Shown in pieces: positions 1 to 10,721 of a stretch of DNA of 64,000 nt. Source of the DNA: Thalassomonas viridans (lineage in GTDB: Bacteria; Pseudomonadota; Gammaproteobacteria; Enterobacterales; Alteromonadaceae); contig NZ_CP059734.1 of NCBI RefSeq assembly GCF_000948985.2, positions 496,001-560,000 on the forward strand, written 5' to 3'. The translations under genes were made by a program, and so were the position numbers. Each line of letters opens with the position of its first letter. Position 1 is the first letter of the stretch. The notes under the pieces were generated by a model that saw only the letters and a list, made by a program, of their open reading frames with translations, did no database searches and was not told where the DNA came from.

Positions 1-1
1 T

Positions 2-3000
2 TATGTAAAACAGCATGCCGGTACGCCCTTCAGGGAGTATTTACGCAATTCCGTCGACCTGCTTAAGCCTATTGCCCGGGAGTCGGGACTGGATCTGGAT
101 AAGGCGGATAATATGGACACTATCCTCGACGCCGCCTTTAGCCGTTATTTTAATGACTACAGCCTGATAGGCACGCCACAAAGCTGTTTGGGCACATTAC
201 AGCGCCTGCATGCCCTGGGGGTGGATGAAATCGCCTGCCTGGTGGACTTCGGCATTGCCGGGGATATTGTCCTGGCGAACCTGCCCTACCTGAATCAGCT
301 GCAGCAGCAGTTTAACTGCCGCGCCGCCCAGCTGAATTACCTGCACCGGGCCCGGGGCCGCAGTGAAGACGATCTGACGCTGATCGGCAAACACGGTATC
401 AACCATGTGCAGATGACGCCTTCGTATATCAAGGAAATGGCGGCCACTGCCCTGGGACGCGAGGCCCTGGCCCGGGTGGATTGTCTGCTGGTGGGGGGGG
501 AGGCGGTGTCCGCCGATCTCTCGGCCCGGCTGTGCGAGGCGGTTGGCGGCGAGGTCTATAATGTTTACGGGCCGACGGAAACCACCATCTGGTCGGCGAT
601 CAGGCAACTCAGGGGAGACGCCTATATCGGCGGCCCCGTGGCCAATACCCAGTTTTATATCATGGACAAGCAACTGCAGCTGCAGGGGCCGGGAAGCCCG
701 GGAGAGCTTTATATCGGCGGTCTCGGCCTGGCCAGGGGTTATTTTAACGACCAGGCAAAAACCGATGCCAGCTTTATCCGCTGGCAGGGGCAGCGGATTT
801 ACCGTACCGGCGATCTGGCCCGCTGGCGGGAAGACGGTACCCTGGAGTATCTTGGCCGGGCGGATTTCCAGGCCAAAATCCGGGGATTCAGGATAGAACT
901 GGAAGAAGTTGAAGCAAAAATCCGCCAGCTGCCGCGGGTCGGCGATGCGGTTGCCCGGGTGCAAAAAGATCCCCGGGGTCAGGACACCCTGGTGGCTTAT
1001 GTCGTTTTACCGGATGAAAACACCGGGCTCGATGAAGCCGCCTTTTTTACCCGGCTACAAACGGATTTGCGCGACCAGCTGGCGGACTTTATGGTGCCGG
1101 ATGCTTTTGCCCGCCTGGACCGCCTGCCGTTAACGCCGAACGGCAAACTGGACCGCAAGCAGTTGCCGCCGATTTCCCCGGCGGGCAGGCGTGAGGCGTA
1201 TGTGGCGCCGCGCAACCATATCGAACGCACCTTGTGTGAGATCTGGCAGTCGCTGTTTAACCTGGAGCAGGTGAGTATCAGGGACAACTTCTATGCCCTG
1301 GGGGGGCACTCCCTGACGGCTACCCGTTTGCATGCCAGGATCAGGGAAACGCTGGCGGTGGACCTGTCGCTGCGGGAAATGTTTATGACCCAATCGCTGG
1401 CAGAGCTGGCGCAGGTTGTTGCCGCGGCGGGAGAGGGGGATGAAAGCGAAATCATCCCGGTGGAGCGCGGGGAACAGATGCCCCTTTCGTATGGGCAAAA
1501 ACGCCTGTGGTTTATTGACCAGCTTGACCATGCCAGCGCCCAGTATAACGAATTTATCGCCCTGAAACTAAGCGGCGGGCTGGATCTGGATGCGGTGGCA
1601 AAAAGCTTTTCTGCCCTGCTCGGACGCCATGAAATTTTAAGAACCAGCTACCACAGCGACGAGCAGGGACTGGGCTATCAGGTCATCGGGGAGCACAGGG
1701 ACTTCAGCCCGGTGTTACTCGATGTCAGCGGCGCTGGGGATCCCCGCCTGGCGGTTGATGAGCTGCTGGAAAAAGAAGTCCGCCGGCCCTTTGACCTGAG
1801 CCGGGATCTGATGCTTAGGGTGACTGTGGTCAGGGTGGCCCAGGACGAACATGTGCTTTTGATCACCTTGCACCATATCGCCTCTGACGGCTGGTCTCGT
1901 ACAGTGTTAAAGCGGGATTTTGCCGCCTTTTATCAGCATTTTACTCTGGGGCAGGCACTGCCTGAACCCTTGACGGTGCAATTTGCCGATTATGCCGCCT
2001 GGCAGCAAAGCCGGCAGTATCAGCATAAGGTCCGGGAGCATCTGGCCTATTGGCGCACCCAGCTGGACGGCTTACCCCAGGTGCATGACTTGCCCCTGGA
2101 TAGCCAGCGTCCCGCGCTGCAAACCTATGACGGCGCCCGGGTTAACCTGAGTTTGACCCGGGCACAAAGCCAGGGGATCAAAAACCTGGCCCGGGAAGGC
2201 AAGATGACGGCGTTTGTCGTGCTCCAGGCGGTGTTTGCCACCTTGTTGGCGCGTTTCAGCCAGAGCCGGGATATCGTGATGGGCACCATAGTGGCCAACC
2301 GCGAAGCCCGGGTGCTAGAGCCCATGATAGGTTCGTTCGTTAATACCCTGGTGCTGCGCAGCCGCTTTGAGCAGGGCATGACTTTTGCCCGCCTGCTCAA
2401 ACAAAGCGATGAGATGATAGCGCAGGCGCTGGCCCATCAGCAGGTGCCGTTTGAGCTTCTGGTGGATGCCTTGCAGCCGCAGCGGACCACGGCCCACCAG
2501 CCCCTGTTCCAGATCGCCCTGGTGTATCACAGCTATGAGCGGGATCAGGTCAGCTTGCCCGGGGTGAGTTTATCTTCCTATCCCCATGAGGCGGTGATCG
2601 CCAAGTTTGATTTGCAGCTCAATGTTGTCGAGCAGGCGGGGCAGTTCGAACTTGGCTGGGAATACAATACTGCCCTGTTCGACCCCGGCACTGTTACTCG
2701 CCTGGCGCAGGGATTTTCACAGCTGCTCGACAGCTGCCTGGCCAGCCCTGAGTCCGGCTACGAGCAGCTGGCCATTGCCGGCGACGGGCAGGCGCTGGGG
2801 TTTGCGGCGCAGCAGGCCCTGACCGTGGCAGACTATCCGTCGGAGCAGACCTTACACCAGATGTTTGAAGCCCGGGCGGCGGCATCGCCGGATATGCCCG
2901 CCCTGGAGTTCGGCGAACAGACCCTGACTTACCGCGAACTCAATGCCAGGGCCAACCAGCTGGCGCATGCCCTGCGGGCGCAGCAGGCGGTGACGGCGGA

Positions 3001-6000
3001 CACCCTGGTTGCCCTGTATCTGGATCGCAGCCTGGAAATGGTGGTCGCCATCTTGGGGGTGTTAAAGGCCGGTGCGGCTTATGTGCCGATAGCCCTGGAC
3101 TTTCCCCGGGAGCGGGTGGCGTTTTTGCTGGAAGATACCGGGGCCGGGACAGTGATCAGCCAGGAGCAATACCTTAGCCGTTTGCGGGACTGGAGCCATG
3201 GGCTGGCCAGGCCCCCTGCCTTGCTGGCGGCGGACAACCCCGCGGCCACGGCAGAGTTTTCCCGGAGCAACCCGGATGTCGGGAGCCGCCCGGAGGACCT
3301 GGCGTATGTGATTTACACCTCAGGCACCACAGGCAAGCCCAAGGGGGTTATGGTGCCCCATGCGGGCGTCGTGAACCGTATCCACTGGATGCAGTCGCAA
3401 TACCCGTTGACCCACGAGGACAGGGTGCTGCAAAAAACCCCCTATACCTTTGATGTTTCGGTATGGGAGCTGCTGTGGGCCAATTGGGTGGGGGCGAAAA
3501 TCGTGATGGCGCCGCCCGGGGTCCATAAGGAACCGCAGCAGCTGAACCGCCTGATCACAGAGAAAGGGATCAGCATTTTACACTTTGTGCCCTCTATGTT
3601 GTCGGGGTACTGCCAGTATCTGCAGGATGCCGGCGAGCGGCTGCCTGCTGCTCCCCGCCATATCTTTTGCAGCGGCGAAGCCCTGACGGCGCAGCATGTG
3701 CGGCAATATCGCCGGGTGAGCCGGGAGCATACCGGGCTGCACAATTTATACGGCCCCACCGAAGCGTCCATCGATGTGTCTTATTTCAGCCATGCCCAGC
3801 AAAGGGAAGGCAATGTCCCGATAGGGCGCGCGATCGACAATACCCAGCTGCTGGTGCTGGACGGGCAATTACAAACGGTGCCGCCGGGGGCGATAGGCGA
3901 GCTTTATATCGGCGGTGCGGGCCTGGCGCGGGGATACCTGAACCGTGAAGCCCTCACTGCAGAGCGTTTTATCGAACACCCGCAGTTAAATGTCCGCCTT
4001 TACCGGACCGGCGATCTGGTGCGCTGGCGCGCCGATAATGAACTGGAATACCTGGGACGCAATGATTTCCAGGTAAAAATCCGCGGTTACCGGATTGAGT
4101 TGGGAGAAATTGAAAACCTGCTGGGACGGTTAGCCGGGGTGAAGCAGGCGGTGGTGATCGACCGCGAGGAGCAGGGAAGCACCTACCTGGCGGCTTACCT
4201 GGTGTTTGAGGAAGGCCGGGAGCCGGCGCAGGCGGATTTGAGGGACCATCTGGCAGGATCGCTGCCCGATTATATGGTACCGACGACCTTTACCGCCCTT
4301 GACAGCCTGCCCTTGTCCGTGAACGGCAAGCTGGACCGCAGGGCCTTACCGGCGCCGCAGCGCCAGAGCGAGGGGGCTTACCGGGCGCCAAAAACCGGGC
4401 TGCAACGGCAGTTGTGCGGGATCTGGCAGGACCTGCTCGGGCTTGAGCAGGTGGGCATAGAGGATAATTTTTTCCGCATCGGGGGAGATTCCATTATCAG
4501 CATCCAGCTGGTGTCGCGTCTGCGCCGGGCGGGACTGACGGTGCAGGTCAGGGATATTTTCGATGCGCCGACGATAGCCGGGCTGTGCCGGTTGCTGGAG
4601 CAGGCGCAGGCCGATGGCATCGCGGCGGAGCAGGGACAGCTTAGCGGGGAATTTGCCCTGTTGCCGGTGCAGCGGGATTTCTTTGCCCATGCCTGGCAGA
4701 ATCCCCATTACTGGAACCAGGCCTTTATGATGCGGATACCCGCCGGCATAGAAACCAGGGTGATCAGCCGGGCGTTAACCGCACTGGCGCAGCAGCATGA
4801 CATGCTGCGTTGCCGTTTCCGCCGTGATGTCCAGTATTACGACAGTCAAAGCACCATGGCGGATCTGGTTGCGCTGGATGTCTCCGGGCTGGATGAAAGC
4901 CGGTTGCAGGCGCAATTAAGCCAGTGGCAAAGCGGCTTTGATCTGGACGGGGGCAAACTTTGGCAGGTCGCGCATCTGCACGCTTACCCTGACGGCAATG
5001 ACAGGTTGTTCTTTGCCTTCCATCACCTGATCATGGATGCGGTCTCATGGCGGATCCTGGTTGAAGACATGCAGACCCTGCTGCAGGGACAGACGCTGCC
5101 GGCGAAAACCAGCAGTTACCGGCAATGGGTGGCAGCCGTAAGCGAATACGGACAGACCCGCCGGCAGCAACTTGATTATTGGCATCAGGTGCAGGTGCAG
5201 CAAACAGCCCTGCCGGGTGCAGAGGCATTAACCCGGACAAGTTTCACCTTATCCGAAGCACATACCCGGATGCTGTTACGGGAAGCCAACCAGGGGTATC
5301 ATACCGATATTAATGAACTGCTGTTAAGCGCCTTGTCGCTGGCGCTGGAAGAAACCTTAGGCCGGAAGAGAAACCACCTGACCCTGGAAGGCCATGGCCG
5401 TGAAACGATAGAGCCAGGCCTGGATCTGTCCCGCACCCTTGGCTGGTTCGCCAGTTTGTACCCCGTGTGCCTGCAGGCGGGAGACGGCATAGCCGAGACC
5501 ATTATCAACACCAAGGAAATGCTGCGGGCGGTTCCCGACAAAGGCATAGGGTACGGCGCCCTTAAAGATGCCGGCCTGCTGGATGCTCCCCCCCTGCCGG
5601 CCATACGTTTCAATTATTTCGGCCAGCTGAACGACGCCGGTATGTGGCAGGTCAGCGGTGAAAAAACCGGCAAGAGCCGGGACGGGGAAAACGACAACGG
5701 CCTCCTGCTCGATATCAACGGCGCGGTCCGGGACAATGTTCTGGGCTTTGTCCTGGAGTCGCGGCTGGCCCGGCAGCAAACCGGGGTGTTTGCCCGGGCG
5801 TTTGAGTCCGCCCTGGTCGCGGTGACCGAAGAAGCAAGCCGGGCGGCCCGTGACGGCGGGGTGAATACCCCGAGTGATTATCCTTATGTCCAGCTTTCCC
5901 CCGAGCGTTTAAGGGCTTTGGAGCAGAAGTACCAATTCAGCGATCTTTACCCTGCCAGCAGCCTGCAGCAGGGATTTATCCACCACCATATCCAGGAGCC

Positions 6001-9000
6001 TCAGGATGAGGCCTACCGGGTGCAGGTATTACTGGATTACCGCCTGGCCCTGGATGTGCCTGCTTTTAAGCAGGCCTGGCAACTGGCTTCCCTGCGTTAT
6101 CCGAGTCTGCGGGTGGCCTTTGACTGGCAAGGGGAACCGATCCAGGTGATCACCCGGGAAGCCAGTATCACAGAGCAGCAGTTTTGTTATCTGGATTTAA
6201 GCGGGCTAAACCGGGAGCAGCGGGAACAGGAAATTACCCGGATACAGGCGCGGGAGCGGGCCCGGACCTTTGATCTGACCCGGCCGGGTTTGCTCAGGCT
6301 GACGTTGATCAAACAGGACGATCAGGTTTTTACCGTGTTAAAAACCAGCCACCACAGCATCAGTGACGGCTGGAGCGAAGGTTTCCTGTGGCAGACGGTG
6401 CACGGCTACTATCAGGCGTTAGTGCGGGGACAGACGCCTGTGGTTGAAGCCGATGCTTCTTACCTGCTGGCGCAGCAGTATAATGCCCGGATGCAGGCGC
6501 AGACCCAGGCCTACTGGCTCAAGGCCAAACAGGGATTTAGCGAGGCCAATGACCTTAGTCCCATGTTAAACCAGGGCGCCAGGCTGGCCGGGGCCGGTGC
6601 GCCCCAACACCTTGAGGAACAGCTGCAAATCCTGCGGGGGGATGATTACCTGCGCCTCAAAGCCATGTGCGGGCAGCAGGGGATCACCGTCAATGTCGCC
6701 CTGCAGTTTGCCTGGCATAAACTGTTGCAGGCATATACCCAGGATGAACAAACCATAGTGGGAACTACGGTGTCCGGGCGGAGCATGCCGGTGGATAATA
6801 TTGAATCCGGCGTCGGTTTGTATATCAATACCTTGCCCCTGGTCGTAAACTGGCCTGAGGATGCTTCGGTGGCGGAGGTCTTGCAGTCTGTCCACCTGGG
6901 AGTGACAGATCTCAATACCTATGCGGCGATGCCGCTGGCTAAACTGCAAAGCCATGGCCGGCGCCTGTTCCATTCTTTGCTGGTGTTTGAAAACTATCCC
7001 TTTACTCCCGGCGGGCAAGCCGGGGCCGATGATTTTGCCAGTAAGATACGCCTGCGCGCCAGTGCTGAAAAGACGGATTACCCCCTGACTTTGCTCGCGT
7101 TTGAGCGGGGACCAAGCCTGGAGCTGAAACTGGCTTATGATCAAGCCCTGTTGACGGGCAGCCAGGCAAAACGTTTGTTAGCCCAGCTTGCGCTTGTGCT
7201 CGGACAAATCAGCGAAAATGTCCGTCAGTCCCATCAGGCGCTAACCCTGTTAGCCGGTGATGAAAGGGATAAAGTGCTTTACCGGTGGAACCGGACGGAT
7301 TGCGATTACCCGCAGCATAATACCCTGCAGCAACAGTTTGAGCGCCAGGTGGCAAGAACCCCGGATAATATTGCCCTGGAATATGGCGAGCAGCAGCTAA
7401 GTTACCGCCAGCTTAATGAAAGGGCCAACCAACTGGCCCATCTTATCCGCCAGTCGGTGACGGGAGATGCCGGCACCAGCCTGGCGCCGGATACTTTGAT
7501 CGCCCTGTACCTGGATCGCAGCCTTGAGATGGTGATCAGCATCTTGGCCGTGCTTAAAGCCGGGGGGGCGTATGTGCCCCTGTCCCCTGAATATCCGCAG
7601 CAGCGCAGTGCCTTTATTGTTGAGGATACCGCTGCCCCCTTGTTGTTGACCCAACAGCAGCATCTGACAGCCCTGGAGGACTGGTGCGGCTCTGTTGCCA
7701 TACTGGCGGTTGATCAGGATGAGGTGCTGCAGGCCTTTTCCGGGGAAAACCCGTTGGCGGCCAGCGGTCCGGAGGATCTGGCTTATGTGATATATACCTC
7801 GGGCACCACAGGCCGGCCCAAAGGGGTGATGGTGCCCCACAGCGGTGTGGTTAACCGCCTTCACTGGATGCAGATGCAATATCCGCTGGATGCCGCCGAT
7901 AAAGTCCTGCAAAAGACCCCTTATACCTTTGATGTTTCCGTATGGGAATTACTCTGGGCGAACTGGGTCGGGGCCAGGATAGTGATGGCCCCGCCGCACG
8001 TGCATACGGATCCGCAGGCGCTGGCGGCTCTGATGGCAGAGAAGGAGGTGACCACGCTGCATTTCGTCCCTTCCATGCTTAGCGGCTTTTGCCGCTACCT
8101 GGCGGATTCGGGTATGGCCTTGCCGGCGCATATCAGCCGGGTCTTTTGCTCGGGTGAAGCCCTGAGCACAGGCCAGGTGCGGGAGTTTGACCGGGTTAAC
8201 GGCGGCGGCAGCGGCCTTTATAACCTGTACGGACCGACGGAAGCCTCGATTGATGTCAGCTATTTTGATTGCGGGCAAATCAACACGGATCTGGTACCTA
8301 TAGGGCGGGCAATCAACAATACCCGGCTGCTGGTGCTGGATAAGTACCTGCAACCTGTCCCTGTGGGGGTACCGGGAGAGCTTTATATCGGCGGCGCCGG
8401 TTTGGCCAGGGGTTACCTCAACCGGGCGGAGCTCACCGGGCAAAGCTTTATTGAAAACCCGTTTGCGACGGCAAATGACAAGGTCAGGGGCTACCATCGC
8501 CTGTATAAAACCGGTGACATGGTCCGCTGGCTGGCCGGGGGGGAGCTGGATTATCTGGGACGCAATGATTTTCAGGTCAAGATCCGGGGACACCGCATTG
8601 AACCGGAGGAGATCCGGGCCGCCTTATGCCGCCATGAAGCGGTGGCAAATGCCCAGGTGATCGCTAGAAACAATAACCTGGTCGCTTATGTGATCGCCGA
8701 TAAGCAATGGCTTGAAGCCCAGCGCCAGCGCGGCGCAGCCTTTGATGACAGCCGCGGGCAGGGGCGGCGAGCCCTGAGCCGGAGATTACGCCAGTCGCTG
8801 TCTTTGAGCCTGCCCGGGTTTATGGTGCCGCAGCAGTACGTTGTGGTCGATGTTTTCCCGCTGACCGCCAACGGCAAGCTCGACCGTAAGGCGCTGCCGG
8901 ATCCGGCAGCGGATCCTGGGGTTACCTGTGCCGGCGAACAATATGTTGCGCCTGAGAATGAGACCCAGGTGATCTTGTCCCGGATATGGCAGCAGCTGCT

Positions 9001-9205
9001 GGGGGCCGACAGGGTCGGCATAGAAGATAATTTCTTTGAGCTCGGCGGTGATTCGATTCTGGCTATCCAGGTGGCTTTAAGGGCTACGGAGCAGCAATTA
9101 CCCCTGACCACCAGGGATATCATGGCACAACCGACCATTGCCGCCTTAAGCGCTTATCTTGCCGGCCAGGGGGCGGAGGAAGAACGTGAGCTGCTGGAAA
9201 TTTAA
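2..9205 (+). CDS. NRPS, 5' truncated: [LLM]-A(Gly)-T, C-A(Ser)-T-E, C-A(Ser)-T
   Basis: The frame is open from base 2, so the gene begins outside the window; 3067 codons are visible. By nucleotide position the domains are: C-terminal end of an FMN luciferase-like monooxygenase (LLM) inserted in an A domain (2-330); second half of that A domain (390-1165); T (GGHS near 1300); LCL-type C with HHIASDG near 1870 (1470-2740); A (2840-4350); T (4380-4600); E with HHLIMDAVSW at 5021 (4650-5850); DCL-type C with HHSISDG near 6350; A (7310-8900); T (8940-9165). Aligned by eye to GrsA, both complete A pockets read DVWHFSLID, a serine code. The partial one reads xxxQLGVIW, matching glycine codes of the DILQLGxIW type. 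The expected unit is oxidised Gly, D-Ser, L-Ser. There is no TE; the acidic C-terminal tail (EEERELLEI) could dock with a TubC-type N-terminus. Confidence 0.93.
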   Translation, partial: YVKQHAGTPFREYLRNSVDLLKPIARESGLDLDKADNMDTILDAAFSRYFNDYSLIGTPQSCLGTLQRLHALGVDEIACLVDFGIAGDIVLANLPYLNQLQQQFNCRAAQLNYLHRARGRSEDDLTLIGKHGINHVQMTPSYIKEMAATALGREALARVDCLLVGGEAVSADLSARLCEAVGGEVYNVYGPTETTIWSAIRQLRGDAYIGGPVANTQFYIMDKQLQLQGPGSPGELYIGGLGLARGYFNDQAKTDASFIRWQGQRIYRTGDLARWREDGTLEYLGRADFQAKIRGFRIELEEVEAKIRQLPRVGDAVARVQKDPRGQDTLVAYVVLPDENTGLDEAAFFTRLQTDLRDQLADFMVPDAFARLDRLPLTPNGKLDRKQLPPISPAGRREAYVAPRNHIERTLCEIWQSLFNLEQVSIRDNFYALGGHSLTATRLHARIRETLAVDLSLREMFMTQSLAELAQVVAAAGEGDESEIIPVERGEQMPLSYGQKRLWFIDQLDHASAQYNEFIALKLSGGLDLDAVAKSFSALLGRHEILRTSYHSDEQGLGYQVIGEHRDFSPVLLDVSGAGDPRLAVDELLEKEVRRPFDLSRDLMLRVTVVRVAQDEHVLLITLHHIASDGWSRTVLKRDFAAFYQHFTLGQALPEPLTVQFADYAAWQQSRQYQHKVREHLAYWRTQLDGLPQVHDLPLDSQRPALQTYDGARVNLSLTRAQSQGIKNLAREGKMTAFVVLQAVFATLLARFSQSRDIVMGTIVANREARVLEPMIGSFVNTLVLRSRFEQGMTFARLLKQSDEMIAQALAHQQVPFELLVDALQPQRTTAHQPLFQIALVYHSYERDQVSLPGVSLSSYPHEAVIAKFDLQLNVVEQAGQFELGWEYNTALFDPGTVTRLAQGFSQLLDSCLASPESGYEQLAIAGDGQALGFAAQQALTVADYPSEQTLHQMFEARAAASPDMPALEFGEQTLTYRELNARANQLAHALRAQQAVTADTLVALYLDRSLEMVVAILGVLKAGAAYVPIALDFPRERVAFLLEDTGAGTVISQEQYLSRLRDWSHGLARPPALLAADNPAATAEFSRSNPDVGSRPEDLAYVIYTSGTTGKPKGVMVPHAGVVNRIHWMQSQYPLTHEDRVLQKTPYTFDVSVWELLWANWVGAKIVMAPPGVHKEPQQLNRLITEKGISILHFVPSMLSGYCQYLQDAGERLPAAPRHIFCSGEALTAQHVRQYRRVSREHTGLHNLYGPTEASIDVSYFSHAQQREGNVPIGRAIDNTQLLVLDGQLQTVPPGAIGELYIGGAGLARGYLNREALTAERFIEHPQLNVRLYRTGDLVRWRADNELEYLGRNDFQVKIRGYRIELGEIENLLGRLAGVKQAVVIDREEQGSTYLAAYLVFEEGREPAQADLRDHLAGSLPDYMVPTTFTALDSLPLSVNGKLDRRALPAPQRQSEGAYRAPKTGLQRQLCGIWQDLLGLEQVGIEDNFFRIGGDSIISIQLVSRLRRAGLTVQVRDIFDAPTIAGLCRLLEQAQADGIAAEQGQLSGEFALLPVQRDFFAHAWQNPHYWNQAFMMRIPAGIETRVISRALTALAQQHDMLRCRFRRDVQYYDSQSTMADLVALDVSGLDESRLQAQLSQWQSGFDLDGGKLWQVAHLHAYPDGNDRLFFAFHHLIMDAVSWRILVEDMQTLLQGQTLPAKTSSYRQWVAAVSEYGQTRRQQLDYWHQVQVQQTALPGAEALTRTSFTLSEAHTRMLLREANQGYHTDINELLLSALSLALEETLGRKRNHLTLEGHGRETIEPGLDLSRTLGWFASLYPVCLQAGDGIAETIINTKEMLRAVPDKGIGYGALKDAGLLDAPPLPAIRFNYFGQLNDAGMWQVSGEKTGKSRDGENDNGLLLDINGAVRDNVLGFVLESRLARQQTGVFARAFESALVAVTEEASRAARDGGVNTPSDYPYVQLSPERLRALEQKYQFSDLYPASSLQQGFIHHHIQEPQDEAYRVQVLLDYRLALDVPAFKQAWQLASLRYPSLRVAFDWQGEPIQVITREASITEQQFCYLDLSGLNREQREQEITRIQARERARTFDLTRPGLLRLTLIKQDDQVFTVLKTSHHSISDGWSEGFLWQTVHGYYQALVRGQTPVVEADASYLLAQQYNARMQAQTQAYWLKAKQGFSEANDLSPMLNQGARLAGAGAPQHLEEQLQILRGDDYLRLKAMCGQQGITVNVALQFAWHKLLQAYTQDEQTIVGTTVSGRSMPVDNIESGVGLYINTLPLVVNWPEDASVAEVLQSVHLGVTDLNTYAAMPLAKLQSHGRRLFHSLLVFENYPFTPGGQAGADDFASKIRLRASAEKTDYPLTLLAFERGPSLELKLAYDQALLTGSQAKRLLAQLALVLGQISENVRQSHQALTLLAGDERDKVLYRWNRTDCDYPQHNTLQQQFERQVARTPDNIALEYGEQQLSYRQLNERANQLAHLIRQSVTGDAGTSLAPDTLIALYLDRSLEMVISILAVLKAGGAYVPLSPEYPQQRSAFIVEDTAAPLLLTQQQHLTALEDWCGSVAILAVDQDEVLQAFSGENPLAASGPEDLAYVIYTSGTTGRPKGVMVPHSGVVNRLHWMQMQYPLDAADKVLQKTPYTFDVSVWELLWANWVGARIVMAPPHVHTDPQALAALMAEKEVTTLHFVPSMLSGFCRYLADSGMALPAHISRVFCSGEALSTGQVREFDRVNGGGSGLYNLYGPTEASIDVSYFDCGQINTDLVPIGRAINNTRLLVLDKYLQPVPVGVPGELYIGGAGLARGYLNRAELTGQSFIENPFATANDKVRGYHRLYKTGDMVRWLAGGELDYLGRNDFQVKIRGHRIEPEEIRAALCRHEAVANAQVIARNNNLVAYVIADKQWLEAQRQRGAAFDDSRGQGRRALSRRLRQSLSLSLPGFMVPQQYVVVDVFPLTANGKLDRKALPDPAADPGVTCAGEQYVAPENETQVILSRIWQQLLGADRVGIEDNFFELGGDSILAIQVALRATEQQLPLTTRDIMAQPTIAALSAYLAGQGAEEERELLEI

Positions 9206-9261
9206 CGGCGGTACGGCCGCGTAATGAGCCATACCGTTTTGAATAACTATAGGAACATAAA

Positions 9262-10680
9262 ATGAAGATTTCACCGGAATTGATACAGACCTATGCCGGG
9301 CTGAGCAGCCTGGGAGAGTCCTACCTGGATTTTATCGTCAAGCATGAAGGCAACCGGGTACCCTTGCGGTTATCCGATTATCCGGTGCCGCCGAGCATGG
9401 CCAGTTACCATGTTGAATTACAGCCTGTTCCCCTCCTGGTGGATAAGGCCTATGCCGAGTCAACTTTTCGGGAAGCCACTTGCCGGGTGGTGGACCTGGT
9501 CAAAAAACTGATGCGGGTGGTTTTTGATAACGATGCCGGGGCCATCGCCGACTATTATGGTTTTAAAACCCCAGACCGGGTCCGTCAGGCGCTGCAGGGG
9601 GCGGAATTTGGCAATAATATCATTGCCCGCAATGACTTTATCATGACCCGGGATGGCCTTAAGTGCCTTGAAGTGAATGCGACTTCGACCCTGGGGGGCT
9701 GGTTTGTGCCGTTTTTCACCGATATGTACCTGAATCATTTTCCCGTCAGTGAGTTTTTTGCCCGCCACAGCGACAAGGTCTTTTCCACCCCGGATACCTT
9801 AGGCATGTTTTTTGAGTATCTGGTCAGCTCGACCAGAAAACTGGAGAAATTTTCCGGCAGCCGGGTGCTGAATTTAGCCATTATATCCAAAGAGCTGGAG
9901 AGCGATGTCAGCAAAACCCGCCAGGCCATGGTGAATCATTTTTTCAGCAGCAGCATGAACAAACTCGGGCTTGAGGGAGAGCTGGTGATCACTTCCTCCG
10001 CCGATGACATCCGTTTGCTCGACGACAGCCTGTTTATCCGGGGGAAACCTATCCATACCGTAGTGACCTCCAGCGCCGATGAACTGAACCTGGATATCCT
10101 CAGGGCCTTTTCCCTGGGGAATGTGTATTGGCCGGACAATTTGCTCTGTTACGCCTATAACGATAAAAGTAATTTTGCCCTGTTGCACAAGTACCGGGAT
10201 TCAGAGCATTTTACCGATGACGATCGCCGTATTATCGACAGCTATATCCCCAGGAGCTGGCTGTTGTCGGATAAAACCCTGCAGCTGGAGGGGGAAACCG
10301 TCAATACCGCCGAATTTGTGCTTGCCGGGCAAAAACGCCTTATCATCAAGGATATTAAAGGCAAGCAGGGGGACAATGTCTTTATCGGTCCCAAGTGCAG
10401 CGAGCAGGAATGGCGGGACATTATCGCCTCAGCCCTGGAGGACGGACAATGGCTGGTACAGGAATATTGCGAATCCGCGCCTTTTATCGGCCAGTGCGGT
10501 GAGCATGGCCTGGCCGAATACGACCATGTCTGGGGATTATTTTCTTTTGCCGACAGTTATGCCGGGGGGTCGATCCGCATGATGACAAAGGCGGGGACAG
10601 ACGGTGTCATCAATGCGGCCAAGGGAGCGAAGGAAGGGCTGATCATCCAGGTTGATGAGCTTAACCGCAGCACCGGCTGA
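9262..10680 (+). CDS. Permuted ATP-grasp-like ligase (472 aa)
   Basis: A 472-residue soluble protein with an AGGAA ribosome binding site just upstream. It resembles circularly permuted ATP-grasp or glutathionylspermidine-synthase-like proteins: an early acidic metal/ATP motif (CLEVNATSTLGGW), a mid Lys-rich nucleotide segment (RLIIKDIKGKQGDNVFIG), WLVQEYCESAPF, and a late glycine-rich closure (GTDGVINAAKGA). It is clearly paralogous to the protein at 29955-31352, which keeps the same motif order. Such enzymes usually join a carboxylate to an amine through an acyl phosphate. It lies 56 bp after the NRPS and 41 bp before another ATP-grasp gene, so it probably ligates or caps part of the peptide outside the assembly line. 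The family call rests on motif reading; the substrate is unknown. Confidence 0.65.
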   Translation: MKISPELIQTYAGLSSLGESYLDFIVKHEGNRVPLRLSDYPVPPSMASYHVELQPVPLLVDKAYAESTFREATCRVVDLVKKLMRVVFDNDAGAIADYYGFKTPDRVRQALQGAEFGNNIIARNDFIMTRDGLKCLEVNATSTLGGWFVPFFTDMYLNHFPVSEFFARHSDKVFSTPDTLGMFFEYLVSSTRKLEKFSGSRVLNLAIISKELESDVSKTRQAMVNHFFSSSMNKLGLEGELVITSSADDIRLLDDSLFIRGKPIHTVVTSSADELNLDILRAFSLGNVYWPDNLLCYAYNDKSNFALLHKYRDSEHFTDDDRRIIDSYIPRSWLLSDKTLQLEGETVNTAEFVLAGQKRLIIKDIKGKQGDNVFIGPKCSEQEWRDIIASALEDGQWLVQEYCESAPFIGQCGEHGLAEYDHVWGLFSFADSYAGGSIRMMTKAGTDGVINAAKGAKEGLIIQVDELNRSTG

Positions 10681-10721
10681 AATAAGCTGGCAGCCGGTGG
10701 ATAACAATAAGAGGAAAACAA

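Noticed and set aside
3300..7960. Long repeated DNA segments as a mobile repeat
   Set aside because: The repeats are homologous A-domain coding sequence within one open frame, explained by module duplication.
7949..8593. Minus-strand open frame inside the first NRPS
   Set aside because: Antisense to a serine A domain; the equivalent frame also appears opposite the duplicated A domain, as expected for a shadow.
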